31,953 nt of DNA, from NCBI GenBank assembly GCA_023388075.1, contig JAEWGX010000059.1, positions 1 to 31,953 of the forward strand, written 5' to 3'. The stretch comes from Pseudomonadota bacterium (GTDB lineage Bacteria; Pseudomonadota; Gammaproteobacteria; Burkholderiales; Burkholderiaceae_E). The translations under genes were made by a program, and so were the position numbers. Of the stretch, positions 14,347 through 22,236 are shown in pieces. The number at the start of each line of letters is the position of its first letter. Position 1 is the stretch's first letter. The notes beneath the pieces are model-generated. The model had not been told where the DNA came from. It did not search any database and saw only the letters and a list, made by a program, of their open reading frames with translations.

Positions 14347-16092
14347 ATGGCAGGCAAGCCGCGCGCAGGGCGCAACCCGGAAGGCACGGCGGGCGAAGGC
14401 CCGCGACTGCGCTCCCGGATCACGGTGCAGGGCGACGATCGCGCGCCGCATCGCACCTTCCTGCGCGCCATGGGGCTGGACGACGAGGCGATCGCCAAGC
14501 CGTTCGTCGGCGTCATGAGCACCCACGGCGAGAACACGCCCTGCTCGCTCTCGCTGCGTCCGCAGGCCGAGGCGGCCAAGACGGGCGTCGCGATCGCCGG
14601 CGGCACGCCCTTCGAGTTCACCACCGTCTCGGTCTCCGACGGCGTATCGATGAACCACCGCGGCATGCGCATGAGCCTGATGTCCCGGGAGCTCATCGCC
14701 GACTCGATCGAGCTCGTGATGCGCGGCCACGCCTATGACGCGCTGGTCGGCTTCGCCGGCTGCGACAAGACCCTGCCCGGCATCATGATGGCGATGGTGC
14801 GGTTGAACTGCCCTTCGGTTTTCATGTACGGCGGCGCGATGCTGCCGGGCCAGGTAGCCGGCAAGCCGGCGAGCACCGTGAACGCGTACGAGGCGGTGGG
14901 TGGCCTCTATGCCGGCGCGGTGAGCGAGGCCGAGCTGCAGGCGCTCGAGCAGCAATGCTCGCCGACGGTGGGCTCCTGCCCCGGGCAGTTCACCGCCAAC
15001 ACCATGGCGATGGTCTCGGAAGTGCTGGGGCTGGCCCTGCCCGGGACCGCGATGATGCCTGCGGTCTATTCGGAGCGGCTCGCCCTGGCGCGCCGCAGTG
15101 GCCAGGCGGTGATGAGGATCCTGCGCGAAGGCGGCCCCCTGCCGCGGGACCTGGTCACCCGCCGCAGCCTGGAGAATGCCTGTGCCACCGTCGCCGCTAC
15201 CGGCGGCTCCACCAATGCCGGCCTGCACCTGCCCGCCATCGCGCATGAAGCCGGCATCCGCTTCACGCTCGACGACGTGGCCGAGGTGTTCCAGCGCACG
15301 CCGCTGATCGGCGACCTGCAGCCCGGCGGCCGCTTCCTCGCCCGCGACCTGCACTACGCCGGCGGCGTGACGGCGGTGATCCGGGCGCTGCTCGACGGCG
15401 GCTACCTCCACGACGACGCGCTGACGCTCTCCGGCGCGACGCTCGCCCAGGCCTACGCCGACGCTCCCGGGCCCGACGGCGTGGTGGTCCGGCCGCACGG
15501 CGAGCCGCTGCATCCCACCGGTGGCGTGGTGGTGCTCAAGGGCAGCCTCTGCCCCGAAGGCGCCCTGATCAAGATCGCGGGGCTGCGCCAGCTCGTCATG
15601 GAAGGCACCGCCCGCGTCTTCGAATGCGAGGAGGATTGCACCGAGGCGGTACGCCGCCGCGACTATCGCGCCGGCGACGTGCTGGTCATCCGCAACGAGG
15701 GACCGAAGGGCGGGCCAGGCATGCGCGAGATGCTGGGCACCACCGCCCTCATCTACGGCCAGGGCATGGGCGAGAAGGTCGCGCTGCTCACCGACGGCCG
15801 CTTCTCCGGCGCGACCCGTGGCATGTGCATCGGGTACGCCTGCCCGGAGGCGGCCGAGGGCGGACCGATCGCGCTGGTGCGCGATGGCGACCGGATCCGC
15901 ATCGATTGCGAGGCGCGTACCCTCGACCTTCTGGTGGACGAGGCCGAGCTCTCGCGGCGACGTGCCGCCTGGCGGCCTCGGGCGGCGGAGCGGCTCGCCG
16001 GCGTGATGGAGAAGTATGCGCGGCTGGTCGGCCCGGCCAACCTCGGCGCGGTGACACACGCCGGCAGTGTCGAGTGGCCCTACGAGACCTGA
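14347..16092 (+). CDS. ilvD: Dihydroxy-acid dehydratase or related IlvD/Edd-family sugar-acid dehydratase
   Basis: Iron-sulfur dehydratase of 581 residues. Cluster-ligand candidates are C66 (GENTPCSL), C139 (AGCDKTLPG) and C211 (GSCPGQFTANTMA). D98 in VSDGVSMNHRGMRMS and K141 after CD are the Mg-binding Asp and the Lys that is carbamylated in IlvD. DGRFSGATRG carries the serine proposed as base. Known reactions are dehydration of 2,3-dihydroxy-isovalerate to 2-ketoisovalerate (IlvD) or of aldonates to 2-keto-3-deoxy acids. A divergent TRAP operon and the absence of other ilv genes make a catabolic sugar-acid role possible. The start has GGGAGGA upstream; an earlier in-frame start would lie in the promoter region. 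lemA follows 40 bp downstream. Confidence 0.9.
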   Translation: MAGKPRAGRNPEGTAGEGPRLRSRITVQGDDRAPHRTFLRAMGLDDEAIAKPFVGVMSTHGENTPCSLSLRPQAEAAKTGVAIAGGTPFEFTTVSVSDGVSMNHRGMRMSLMSRELIADSIELVMRGHAYDALVGFAGCDKTLPGIMMAMVRLNCPSVFMYGGAMLPGQVAGKPASTVNAYEAVGGLYAGAVSEAELQALEQQCSPTVGSCPGQFTANTMAMVSEVLGLALPGTAMMPAVYSERLALARRSGQAVMRILREGGPLPRDLVTRRSLENACATVAATGGSTNAGLHLPAIAHEAGIRFTLDDVAEVFQRTPLIGDLQPGGRFLARDLHYAGGVTAVIRALLDGGYLHDDALTLSGATLAQAYADAPGPDGVVVRPHGEPLHPTGGVVVLKGSLCPEGALIKIAGLRQLVMEGTARVFECEEDCTEAVRRRDYRAGDVLVIRNEGPKGGPGMREMLGTTALIYGQGMGEKVALLTDGRFSGATRGMCIGYACPEAAEGGPIALVRDGDRIRIDCEARTLDLLVDEAELSRRRAAWRPRAAERLAGVMEKYARLVGPANLGAVTHAGSVEWPYET

Positions 16093-16132
16093 CGCCCCGT
16101 GGCGTGCAGCTGACCGGACCCGGGAAGGCCCC

Positions 16133-16741
16133 ATGGACACGAGCATCGCGATGGCCGTCGCCCTTGGCGCGTTCTTCGTGCTGGTCGTGGTCGTCTACAG
16201 CAGGCTGGTGGCGCTGCGCAACCGGGTCGAGAGCAACCTTGCGCAGATCGACGCGCAGCTCAAGCGCCGCCACGACCTCATTCCCAGCCTCGTGGAAACC
16301 GCGCGCGGCTACCTGGCGAACGAGCGCGGCACCCTCGATGAGGTCATGGCCGCCCGCGACTCGGCACGCGTTGCCGGCCAGGCGGCGCCAGGCGCCGGCC
16401 GCGGCCTGGACCCCGAGACCATGACCGCGCTGGCCCGCGCCGAGCGCGCGCTCTCCTCCACGCTGGGGCGACTGTTCGCGCTGGCCGAGGCCCATCCGGA
16501 CCTCAGGGCCGACCGCAACATGATGCGGCTCTCCGAGGAGATCGCCGCCACCGAGAACGCGCTGTCGCTGTCGCGGCAGGCCTTCGACGACGCGGTGACG
16601 CAGCTCAACACCGCCCTGGAGGCGTTCCCGGCGGTACTCTTCGCCGGAATGATCGGCTTTCGGCGCGCGAGTCCGCTCGGGCCGCTCGGATCTGCCTTCG
16701 ATCGCGCCTTCGATCGGCGGCAGGAACCGCCCGGACGATGA
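16133..16741 (+). CDS. lemA: LemA family protein
   Basis: LemA-fold membrane protein, 202 residues: a single N-terminal transmembrane helix (about 5-26) followed by a coiled helical cytoplasmic or periplasmic domain. The family block NRVESNLAQIDAQLKRRHDL and the following IPSLVETARGY is clear, as is ATENALSLSRQAFDDAVTQLN. LemA proteins have no firm biochemical role. Many lie beside TPM/YgcG or HtpX genes, but neither partner is present here. GGGAAGG precedes the start. It lies between the dehydratase and a MepK-like endopeptidase on the same strand, so a cell-envelope link is possible. Confidence 0.9.
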   Translation: MDTSIAMAVALGAFFVLVVVVYSRLVALRNRVESNLAQIDAQLKRRHDLIPSLVETARGYLANERGTLDEVMAARDSARVAGQAAPGAGRGLDPETMTALARAERALSSTLGRLFALAEAHPDLRADRNMMRLSEEIAATENALSLSRQAFDDAVTQLNTALEAFPAVLFAGMIGFRRASPLGPLGSAFDRAFDRRQEPPGR

Positions 16742-16820
16742 CAGGCCCCCGAGTGCCGCCGTGCCACCTATGCTTGCCGGTATTGCGGCCGGATCCCGCC
16801 CACGCAAGGATTTGCCCCCG

Positions 16821-17408
16821 ATGACTTCGATGCCCCACCTGCCACCCCGTCCGAACCAGCCACGCCGGCGCCTGCTGTCCATCGGCGCGCTCGGCGGCGC
16901 GGCGCTCGCCATCCCGGTCGTCGCGCGGGGCGCCCCGCTCGCGCCCGCTCCCGGCACGATGCTGCGCATGCGGCATCTCCACACCGGCGAGCGCATCGTC
17001 CTCCCGGCCGTCGAGGCGGCGGGGATCGCCGACGCGTCGGGGCCGTTGCTGCAACGGGTGAGCCGCTTCCTGCGCGACCACTACTCCGGCGAGGTCACCA
17101 CGATGGACCCGGGGCTGCTGGTGCAGATCCGGTCGCTGCAGCAGTTGCTGCGCGCCGAAGGAACCGTGGAGGTCATCTCGGGCTACCGCTCGCCGGCGAC
17201 CAACGAGCGGCTGCGCCGCCGCGGTGGCGGCGGAGTGGCCTCGCGCAGCCTGCACCTGGAAGGGCGCGCGCTGGACATCCGCATCACCGGCGTGCCGCTC
17301 GCGCGGCTTCGCGACGCCGCCCTCTCCCTGCGGGCCGGAGGCGTCGGCTACTACCCCCGCTCGGACTTCGTGCACATCGACACCGGGCGCGTGCGGCGCT
17401 GGGGCTGA
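16821..17408 (+). CDS. DUF882 / MepK (YcbK)-like murein endopeptidase
   Basis: M15-type zinc peptidase, 195 residues, exported by the Tat path: twin-arginine PRRRLLSIGALGG (R15-R17) followed by a hydrophobic core and ARGAPLA. Zinc ligands fit H145 and D152 in SLHLEGRALD and H185 in DFVHID. GYRSPATNERLRRRG is the DUF882 substrate-region motif. E. coli MepK (YcbK) cleaves meso-DAP-meso-DAP (3-3) peptidoglycan crosslinks, and this is the likely role. The start at ATG 16821 has AAGGA upstream; an in-frame ATG at 16761 would move the Tat motif too far from the N-terminus. It converges on a YcbB-like L,D-transpeptidase, which makes the same crosslinks. Confidence 0.88.
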   Translation: MTSMPHLPPRPNQPRRRLLSIGALGGAALAIPVVARGAPLAPAPGTMLRMRHLHTGERIVLPAVEAAGIADASGPLLQRVSRFLRDHYSGEVTTMDPGLLVQIRSLQQLLRAEGTVEVISGYRSPATNERLRRRGGGGVASRSLHLEGRALDIRITGVPLARLRDAALSLRAGGVGYYPRSDFVHIDTGRVRRWG

Positions 17409-17427
17409 CCGCCGCGCCGCGCGCCGG

Positions 17428-17459
17428 AAGCCGCCCTCGGGGCCGAGCCGGGGCGGCTT
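17428..17459. terminator. Hairpin between convergent endopeptidase and L,D-transpeptidase genes
   Basis: AAGCCGCCC (17428-17436) pairs perfectly with GGGCGGCTT (17451-17459). The loop holds a second short stem (CTCGG-GG-CCGAG). Only two Ts follow the stem on each side, so termination would depend mainly on the stem. It fits a bidirectional terminator between two converging genes. Confidence 0.5.
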
Positions 17460-17460
17460 G

Positions 17461-19209
17461 TCAGCCGCCGACGACCGAAGGCGGCATCACCGCATCCAGC
17501 TTGCGATCGAACCCGTAGAGATCGGGCAGGAACCGGATCATTCCGTCCTCGCCCGCCACGGCGGTGGTGTAGAAGACGACCACCGGGATCGCCGGCGCGA
17601 CCCGTGCCACGCGCAGGTCGCTGCCCTGCAGCGCGGCATCGATCGATCGGGCATCCCACCCGGCCTGGCGCGAGAGGGCGAAGGTCGCGAGCTCGACCAC
17701 CTTCTCGACACGGATGCAGCCGTGGCTGAAGTCGCGCCGCGTCTGCGCGAACAGCCCGCGGGAGGGCGTATCGTGCAGGTAGATGTTCATCGTGTTGGGC
17801 ATCGTCAGCTTGACCTTGCCGAGCGCGTTGCGCGGCCCGGGGCGCTGGCGGATCCGCATCCGTCCCTGCGCCACCGCGTCGAGGTTCGCGGCCGTCACCT
17901 GGCGCGACACCGTGCCGTCCGCGGCGACGAACTCCATCCCCTCCCGCTCCAGGTAGGCCGGATCGCGCCGCAGCCGCGGCACCGTCTCGCCGCGGGCGAT
18001 CGAGTACGGCACGTTCCAGTACGGATTGAAGTCGACCGCATTCAGCTGCGCGATGAAGACCGGCGTGGGCGTCCTGCCCTGGCGGCCGACGACGACGTTG
18101 CTCTCCAGCACCGCTCGCACCCGCCCGTCGTCGGTCCTGTCGTAGGCCCACAGCCTGAAGTCGGGAATGTTGATGGCGATGACGCGATCGGCGGTGATCG
18201 GCGGCAGCCAGCGCAGGCGCTCGAGCGCGAGGTCCACCTGGCGCAGCCGCGCCCGATTCGGCACCTGGACCGCGGCCAGGGTGGCGGGACCGGCCACGCC
18301 GTCGTCCGCGAGCCCATGGCGCCGCTGGAAGCGGCGCACCGCTTCGACCACCTCGTCTTCGTAGACGTCCGGGGTGCTCGCCGAGGCCGCGAGATCGCCG
18401 AGCTCGGCGAGCCTGGCCGCGAGCGCCGCGACCAGCGGCGATCGGTCGCCGGCGCGCAAGGTGGTGCCTGGCGGAAATCGCGGCGGCTCCCGTCCCGCGA
18501 CCACCATCGCCTCGAGCCGCGACCTCGCCTGCAGCAGCCGGTGGTAGTCCGGGTAGCCCGGTGCCGCGCGGTCCAGCAGTCGGCGCAACGCGTCGGCATC
18601 GCGCGCCGCAGCTGCCAACATGGCTTCCGAGGACAGGGCGGGGGCCGGCTGCCAGGTGCCCGAGATCTGGCGCTGGGCCGCCCGGCCGTCGCGCAGGTCC
18701 GAGAGGTAGCGCAGGAGCGCGAGCGTCATCGTGACGTCGAGTCGCGCGATGGCCTGGGGACCGTCGATACGGCCATCCCGCCACGCGGCCAGCTCGCCTG
18801 CGATCCATTCGCTGCGGTACTCGGCCGGATCGAGCCCATGGCGGCTTGCCGCGGCCAGCACCGCGTGCAGCAACGGCACCGCGGCACCCGGCCGGTAGCC
18901 TTCGGCCCAGAGCAGTCGGCCCCGGTTCTCGCGATAGACCGCCTGCAGCCGCGCCGCCAACGGCGCCCCGCGCGGCACCATCGGGGCGGCTTGGACGGTG
19001 GCGAGCACCGAGGCGACGGCCGGGTCCGGCGACGGCTGCGGTTGCAGGCTCGCGGAAGGCTGCGATCGAGCCGCCGGCAACGCGACGCTCGCGACCAGCG
19101 CCAGGCCCGCAACCAGCCGGCCGACGGCAGCCGCGGGCCATCGCGAAGCGGGTGCGCGCCGCGGCGCGGGACGCAGCCAGCAGACGCCGCGGCGCGGCCC
19201 CGCCGGCAT
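17461..19209 (-). CDS. L,D-transpeptidase, YcbB (LdtD)-like
   Basis: Periplasmic enzyme of 582 residues that forms 3-3 peptidoglycan crosslinks or related bonds. It has an N-terminal signal or anchor (about 24-48, VGRLVAGLALVASVALPAA), then a scaffold domain, a peptidoglycan-binding domain (VYEDEVVEAVRRFQRRHGLA, GVAGPATLAAV) and a YkuD catalytic domain. The catalytic motif is SHGCIRVE, with C498 as nucleophile and H496 beside it; HDTPSRGLFAQTRRDFSHG is the conserved approach. The start ATG overlaps the stop of the upstream stress-protein gene (TGATG), which decides it over earlier in-frame codons and implies coupled translation. Confidence 0.92.
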   Translation of the reverse strand: MPAGPRRGVCWLRPAPRRAPASRWPAAAVGRLVAGLALVASVALPAARSQPSASLQPQPSPDPAVASVLATVQAAPMVPRGAPLAARLQAVYRENRGRLLWAEGYRPGAAVPLLHAVLAAASRHGLDPAEYRSEWIAGELAAWRDGRIDGPQAIARLDVTMTLALLRYLSDLRDGRAAQRQISGTWQPAPALSSEAMLAAAARDADALRRLLDRAAPGYPDYHRLLQARSRLEAMVVAGREPPRFPPGTTLRAGDRSPLVAALAARLAELGDLAASASTPDVYEDEVVEAVRRFQRRHGLADDGVAGPATLAAVQVPNRARLRQVDLALERLRWLPPITADRVIAINIPDFRLWAYDRTDDGRVRAVLESNVVVGRQGRTPTPVFIAQLNAVDFNPYWNVPYSIARGETVPRLRRDPAYLEREGMEFVAADGTVSRQVTAANLDAVAQGRMRIRQRPGPRNALGKVKLTMPNTMNIYLHDTPSRGLFAQTRRDFSHGCIRVEKVVELATFALSRQAGWDARSIDAALQGSDLRVARVAPAIPVVVFYTTAVAGEDGMIRFLPDLYGFDRKLDAVMPPSVVGG

Positions 19210-20036
19210 CAATGGACGAGCAGCACCGGCACGGTCATCGAGCGCAGGATCGTCCGCGTCGCGCCACCCAGTACCCACTCGCGCGCGCGGCTGGTGCCGT
19301 AGCCTCCCATGACGATCGTGTCGGCTCCGAGATCCGCGGCGGCCGAGAGCATGTAGGCGCCGACGTCGCCCGGTTCCGGGCCGTAGTTGTGCTGCCGGAC
19401 GTCGATGCCGTGCCGGCGCAACTGCTCACCCAGCAGGGGGTAGCGCTGGCCGGAGCCGGATGCTTCGTCCATCCAGGTCACGACGTGGACCCGCGAGGCA
19501 GCCTTCAACTGGGGCAGCGCGGCCGCGACCGCGCGCGCGGTCTCGCGCGACTCCTTCCATGCGATCATGATCACGTCGCCCGGGGGCGAGCGCATGCCGA
19601 TGTAGGGGATCGCCAGCACCGGCCTGCCGCTGTCCATCATCAGCGTCTCCACGAAATCGGCCGGCACGCCGGACTCGCCGGCGTCGTCTGCCTGGTGCTG
19701 GCCCACGACGACCAGGTCCGAGTACCACGCCTGGCGGACGAACCCGCGCAGCGACAGGTCCTCCAGGGGATCCAGCCAGCGCCCGGGCAGGCCCTCGGCC
19801 ACGGCCTTGTCGAACGCGGCACGCGCCTTGGCGCGGCGCTCGTCGTCGGCCGGGCGCAGGCCGGCACCCGCGCCGGCCTTGGCCACGTCGGCGAAGGACA
19901 CCTGCAGCGCGCTCGGCATCACCGCGTAGAGGCATTCGACCGTGGCCTGGTGGCGGGCGGCCAGCGCGCGCGCCGCGGCGAGGCGCTGTCCGCACTGGTC
20001 GGACGCATCGAGGTGCACGAGGATGGTCTTGGGCAT
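19209..20036 (-). CDS. Universal stress protein, two-domain UspA family
   Basis: Cytosolic protein of 275 residues, long enough for two tandem Usp domains. Domain 1 begins PKTILVHLDASDQCGQRL. Domain 2 begins about residue 155 (DVIMIAWKESRETARAV) and ends with GGYGTSRAREWVLGGATR and SMTVPVLLVH, the usual Usp C-terminus. The G-x2-G-x(9)-G(S/T) nucleotide-binding pattern is only partly kept (GGYGTSRAREWVLGGATRT), so ATP binding is plausible but unproven. The start has GGGGGAG upstream. The stop codon overlaps the start of the L,D-transpeptidase gene by one base, an unusual partner for Usp. Confidence 0.9.
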   Translation of the reverse strand: MPKTILVHLDASDQCGQRLAAARALAARHQATVECLYAVMPSALQVSFADVAKAGAGAGLRPADDERRAKARAAFDKAVAEGLPGRWLDPLEDLSLRGFVRQAWYSDLVVVGQHQADDAGESGVPADFVETLMMDSGRPVLAIPYIGMRSPPGDVIMIAWKESRETARAVAAALPQLKAASRVHVVTWMDEASGSGQRYPLLGEQLRRHGIDVRQHNYGPEPGDVGAYMLSAAADLGADTIVMGGYGTSRAREWVLGGATRTILRSMTVPVLLVH

Positions 20037-20194
20037 GGCTGCGCTCCCCCTTGGTCGAGTTCCGGCCGAATGATGACCCATTTACGCACCTTTTTCGATG
20101 CCGCCGCGCCGCATCGGGATCGTCCTTCGCGGCGGCCCACGCGGCTGACGCGCAGCCGGGGGCGGCCTCGAGGCGGCGTACGACGCGCCGCGTA

Positions 20195-20223
20195 TTGACG
20201 TCGGCCGCGAGGAGGACTAACTT
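20195..20223 (+). promoter_or_regulatory. Sigma-70-like promoter for the candidate small RNA
   Basis: TTGACG (20195-20200, five of six matches to the -35 consensus) and TAACTT (20218-20223, three of six matches to -10) are separated by exactly 17 bp. The predicted start is near 20230. Confidence 0.5.
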
Positions 20224-20229
20224 CGATAC

Positions 20230-20376
20230 CGGTCAGTTCCAGGATGGTTCGGTGGCCACGCCGGAGTCGCCCCGAAACGGGGGATCGGCGAGAGGCGTCG
20301 AATCAGTGCTTGGGGAAGCAGCCGCTACTCGCGGCTCATTCACGGGGGCGCGGAAGTACCGCGCCCCTTTCCTTTT
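20230..20376 (+). ncRNA. Candidate free-standing small RNA, about 147 nt
   Basis: Inferred from a promoter-like element on its left and a strong intrinsic terminator on its right, with no gene between them. Internal hairpins are CCCCG-AAA-CGGGG (20270-20282) and AGCCGC-TACTC-GCGGCT (20320-20336), followed by the terminator stem. I do not recognise an RNA family; 6S RNA, tmRNA, RNase P RNA and common riboswitches do not fit. It could instead be the attenuated leader of the TRAP operon, whose first start codon is 200 bp beyond the terminator. Confidence 0.45.
20345..20376 (+). terminator. Intrinsic terminator upstream of the second TRAP operon
   Basis: A nine-pair stem (GGGGCGCGG at 20345-20353 with CCGCGCCCC at 20359-20367) has a five-base loop AAGTA and is followed by TTTCCTTTT. 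The U-rich run exists only on the plus strand, so it ends a plus-strand transcript although no plus-strand gene lies upstream. Confidence 0.75.
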
Positions 20377-20433
20377 CCGGGCCCGACGCGTACGGGTTTT
20401 CCCGTTGTCGTGCGCGCTTGTCACAATGCTGCC

Positions 20434-20462
20434 CGGACACCCGACACATCTTGATTTACGAT
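20434..20462 (+). promoter_or_regulatory. Candidate promoter of the second TRAP operon
   Basis: CGGACA (20434-20439) and TACGAT (20457-20462), each with four of six consensus matches, are separated by 17 bp. A transcript from about 20469 would have a leader of about 110 bases before dctP and would start beyond the upstream terminator. Confidence 0.4.
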
Positions 20463-20577
20463 TCCGGCATGCTGCCGGGCGCCTTGGCGCTCCGGTGCCC
20501 CGCTACGGCGCGCGCGCCGGCCTGATGGCCGCGACCCGGCGCCGACGCACTTCCGAGACCAACTAGAGGCACATGAT

Positions 20578-21675
20578 ATGGATCGTCGATCCGCACTAAG
20601 AAAGAGCCTGTCGGCCGGCGCCGCGGTAGGCGCCGCCACCCTGGCCGCGCCGGCACTGTCCCAGGGCAAGATCCAGTGGCGCATGGTCACCACCTGGCCC
20701 AAGAACTTCCCGGGGCTGGGCGTCGGTGCCGAGAACCTGGCCAAGCGGATCAACGACATGTCCGGCGGCCGGCTGACCGTGCGCGTGTATTCGGCCGGCG
20801 AGATGGTGCCGGCCCTGCAGTCGCTGGATGCGGTGATCAGCGGCACCGCGGAGATGAGCCACGGCGCGGCGTACTACTGGCAGAACAAGAACGCGGGCCT
20901 GTCGTTCTTCACCGGCGTGCCGTTCGGCATGACCGCCGGGGAGCATTCCGCCTGGGTGCGCCACCTCGGCGGCCAGCAGATCTGGGACGAGATCTACGAC
21001 CAGTTCGGCGTCCAGGGCTTCATGTCCGGCAACACCAACATCCAGGCGGGCGGCTGGTTCCGCAACGAGCTCAAGGGCGTCGATGACCTGAAGGGCATGA
21101 GGTTCCGCACGCCGGGCCTCGGCGGCCAGGTGTGGCAGAGGATGGGCGCCTCGGTGACCAACCTTGCCGCCGGCGAGATCTTCCAAGCCCTGCAGAGCGG
21201 AACGCTCGACGCGGCCGAGTTCGTCGGACCCTACAACGACCTCGCCCTCGGCTTCCACCAGATCTGCAAGAACTACTACTTCCCCAGCTTCATCGAGCCC
21301 GGGCTCGCGACCGAGGCGGTCGTCAACAAGGAGAAGTACACCAAGCTGCCGAAGGACCTGCAGGAGATCATCCGCACGGCCTGCCAGGCGGAGTACGACA
21401 ACGTCGGGGCCGACTTCATCGCCAACGACCCGCGTGCCATGCAGACCCTGGTCAACAAGCACGGCGTGCAGGTGCGCAAGTTCCCGGACTCGATCCTGGA
21501 AGCCGGCGCCAAGGCGTCGCTCGAGGTGCTGAACGGCCTGCGCAGCGGTGACAACGCGCTCGCGAAGAAGACCGCGGACAGCTTCGTCTCGGCGCTCAAC
21601 CTGCTTCGCCAGCGCACGGAGGACACGGACTCGCCGTACCTCCAGGCGCGCGAGAAGTACTTCAAGATCAGCTGA
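20578..21675 (+). CDS. dctP: TRAP transporter substrate-binding protein, TakP-like
   Basis: Periplasmic receptor of 365 residues from the TakP/alpha-keto-acid and lactate-binding DctP subgroup. Indicators are WRMVTTWPKNFPGLG at the mature N-terminus, GMRFRTPGLGGQVWQRMG with the ligand-carboxylate Arg, and DAAEFVGPYNDLALGF. The signal region MDRRSALRKSLSAGAAVGA has a Tat-like RR pair. The likely ligand is a 2-oxo- or 2-hydroxy-monocarboxylate; this comes from the subgroup and is not proven here. AGAGG lies upstream of the start. First gene of a dctP-dctQ-dctM operon, the reverse order of the TRAP operon on the other strand. Confidence 0.92.
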   Translation: MDRRSALRKSLSAGAAVGAATLAAPALSQGKIQWRMVTTWPKNFPGLGVGAENLAKRINDMSGGRLTVRVYSAGEMVPALQSLDAVISGTAEMSHGAAYYWQNKNAGLSFFTGVPFGMTAGEHSAWVRHLGGQQIWDEIYDQFGVQGFMSGNTNIQAGGWFRNELKGVDDLKGMRFRTPGLGGQVWQRMGASVTNLAAGEIFQALQSGTLDAAEFVGPYNDLALGFHQICKNYYFPSFIEPGLATEAVVNKEKYTKLPKDLQEIIRTACQAEYDNVGADFIANDPRAMQTLVNKHGVQVRKFPDSILEAGAKASLEVLNGLRSGDNALAKKTADSFVSALNLLRQRTEDTDSPYLQAREKYFKIS

Positions 21676-21686
21676 CGATCCGCATC

Positions 21687-22235
21687 ATGCGTCTGTTGGC
21701 CGGCTACGTGTCCGCGATCAGCCGGCTGAACACCGTCGTGGGCCACGCCTTTTCCTGGCTGGCCCTGGGCACCGTGCTGTGCTGCTTCGCGGTGGTCGTG
21801 GAGCGCTACGTCTTCTCGACCACCCAGCTCTGGATGCAGGACCTCTACGTCTGGCTCGGCGGCGCCATGTTCATGGCCGTCGGCGGCTTCGCGCTGATGC
21901 GCGACGACCACGTTCGCGTGGATATCTTCTACCGCCCGGCACCGCTGCGCAGCAAGGCGGTGCGGGACCTCATCGGCGTGGTCCTGTTCCTCGTGCCGTA
22001 CTGCGTCGTCGCCTGGATCTACGCGTTTCCGTACGTCCGGCGGTCCTGGGCACTGTTCGAGCCCTCGTCGAACCCCGGTGGCATGCCCGGACTTTTCATC
22101 CTCAAGTCCTTCATCCTGCTGTTCATCCTGCTCGTCTTCCTGCAGGGCATCGCGATGGCCTTTCGCAGCATCCTGGTGCTGGCCGGGCGCGAGGAGCTCC
22201 TCCCCCCGCAGTATCGCTACCCGCAGCCGGAATAG
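21687..22235 (+). CDS. dctQ: TRAP transporter small permease subunit (DctQ family)
   Basis: Four-helix membrane protein, 182 residues. Hydrophobic segments lie near 20-42, 52-70, 92-115 and 133-160. Family-type features are VVVERYVFSTTQLWMQDLYV and MRDDHVRVDIFY. It starts 11 bp after dctP2. Helices and size match the small permease that holds the receptor to the large subunit. The C-terminus is short and polar (PPQYRYPQPE). Confidence 0.9.
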   Translation: MRLLAGYVSAISRLNTVVGHAFSWLALGTVLCCFAVVVERYVFSTTQLWMQDLYVWLGGAMFMAVGGFALMRDDHVRVDIFYRPAPLRSKAVRDLIGVVLFLVPYCVVAWIYAFPYVRRSWALFEPSSNPGGMPGLFILKSFILLFILLVFLQGIAMAFRSILVLAGREELLPPQYRYPQPE

Positions 22236-22236
22236 G

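Larger units (their letters stand above)
20037..20577. other. 541-bp intergenic region between usp and second TRAP operon
   Basis: No credible protein gene is present; open frames here have no recognisable product. The left ~150 bp (20037-20190), upstream of usp, is GC-rich with many short self-complementary runs and no promoter I can support. From 20195 on, it holds a plus-strand promoter, a candidate small RNA with intrinsic terminator, and a second promoter suited to the TRAP operon (listed separately). Confidence 0.7.

Noticed and set aside
20230..20376. Signal recognition particle (4.5S) RNA, because of GGAAGCAGCC at about 20314-20323
   Set aside because: The rest of the conserved SRP stretch (GGTCAGGTCCGGAAGG) is missing and the hairpin plan does not fit.
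20230..20376. A CsrA/RsmA-sponge RNA, because several GGA triplets are present
   Set aside because: The GGA triplets are not clearly in hairpin loops or ANGGA context, and GGA is expected often in this base composition.
20051..20566. A 171-codon plus-strand frame in the gap between usp and dctP
   Set aside because: It crosses the promoter, hairpins and intrinsic terminator, has no family features and no ribosome-binding site.
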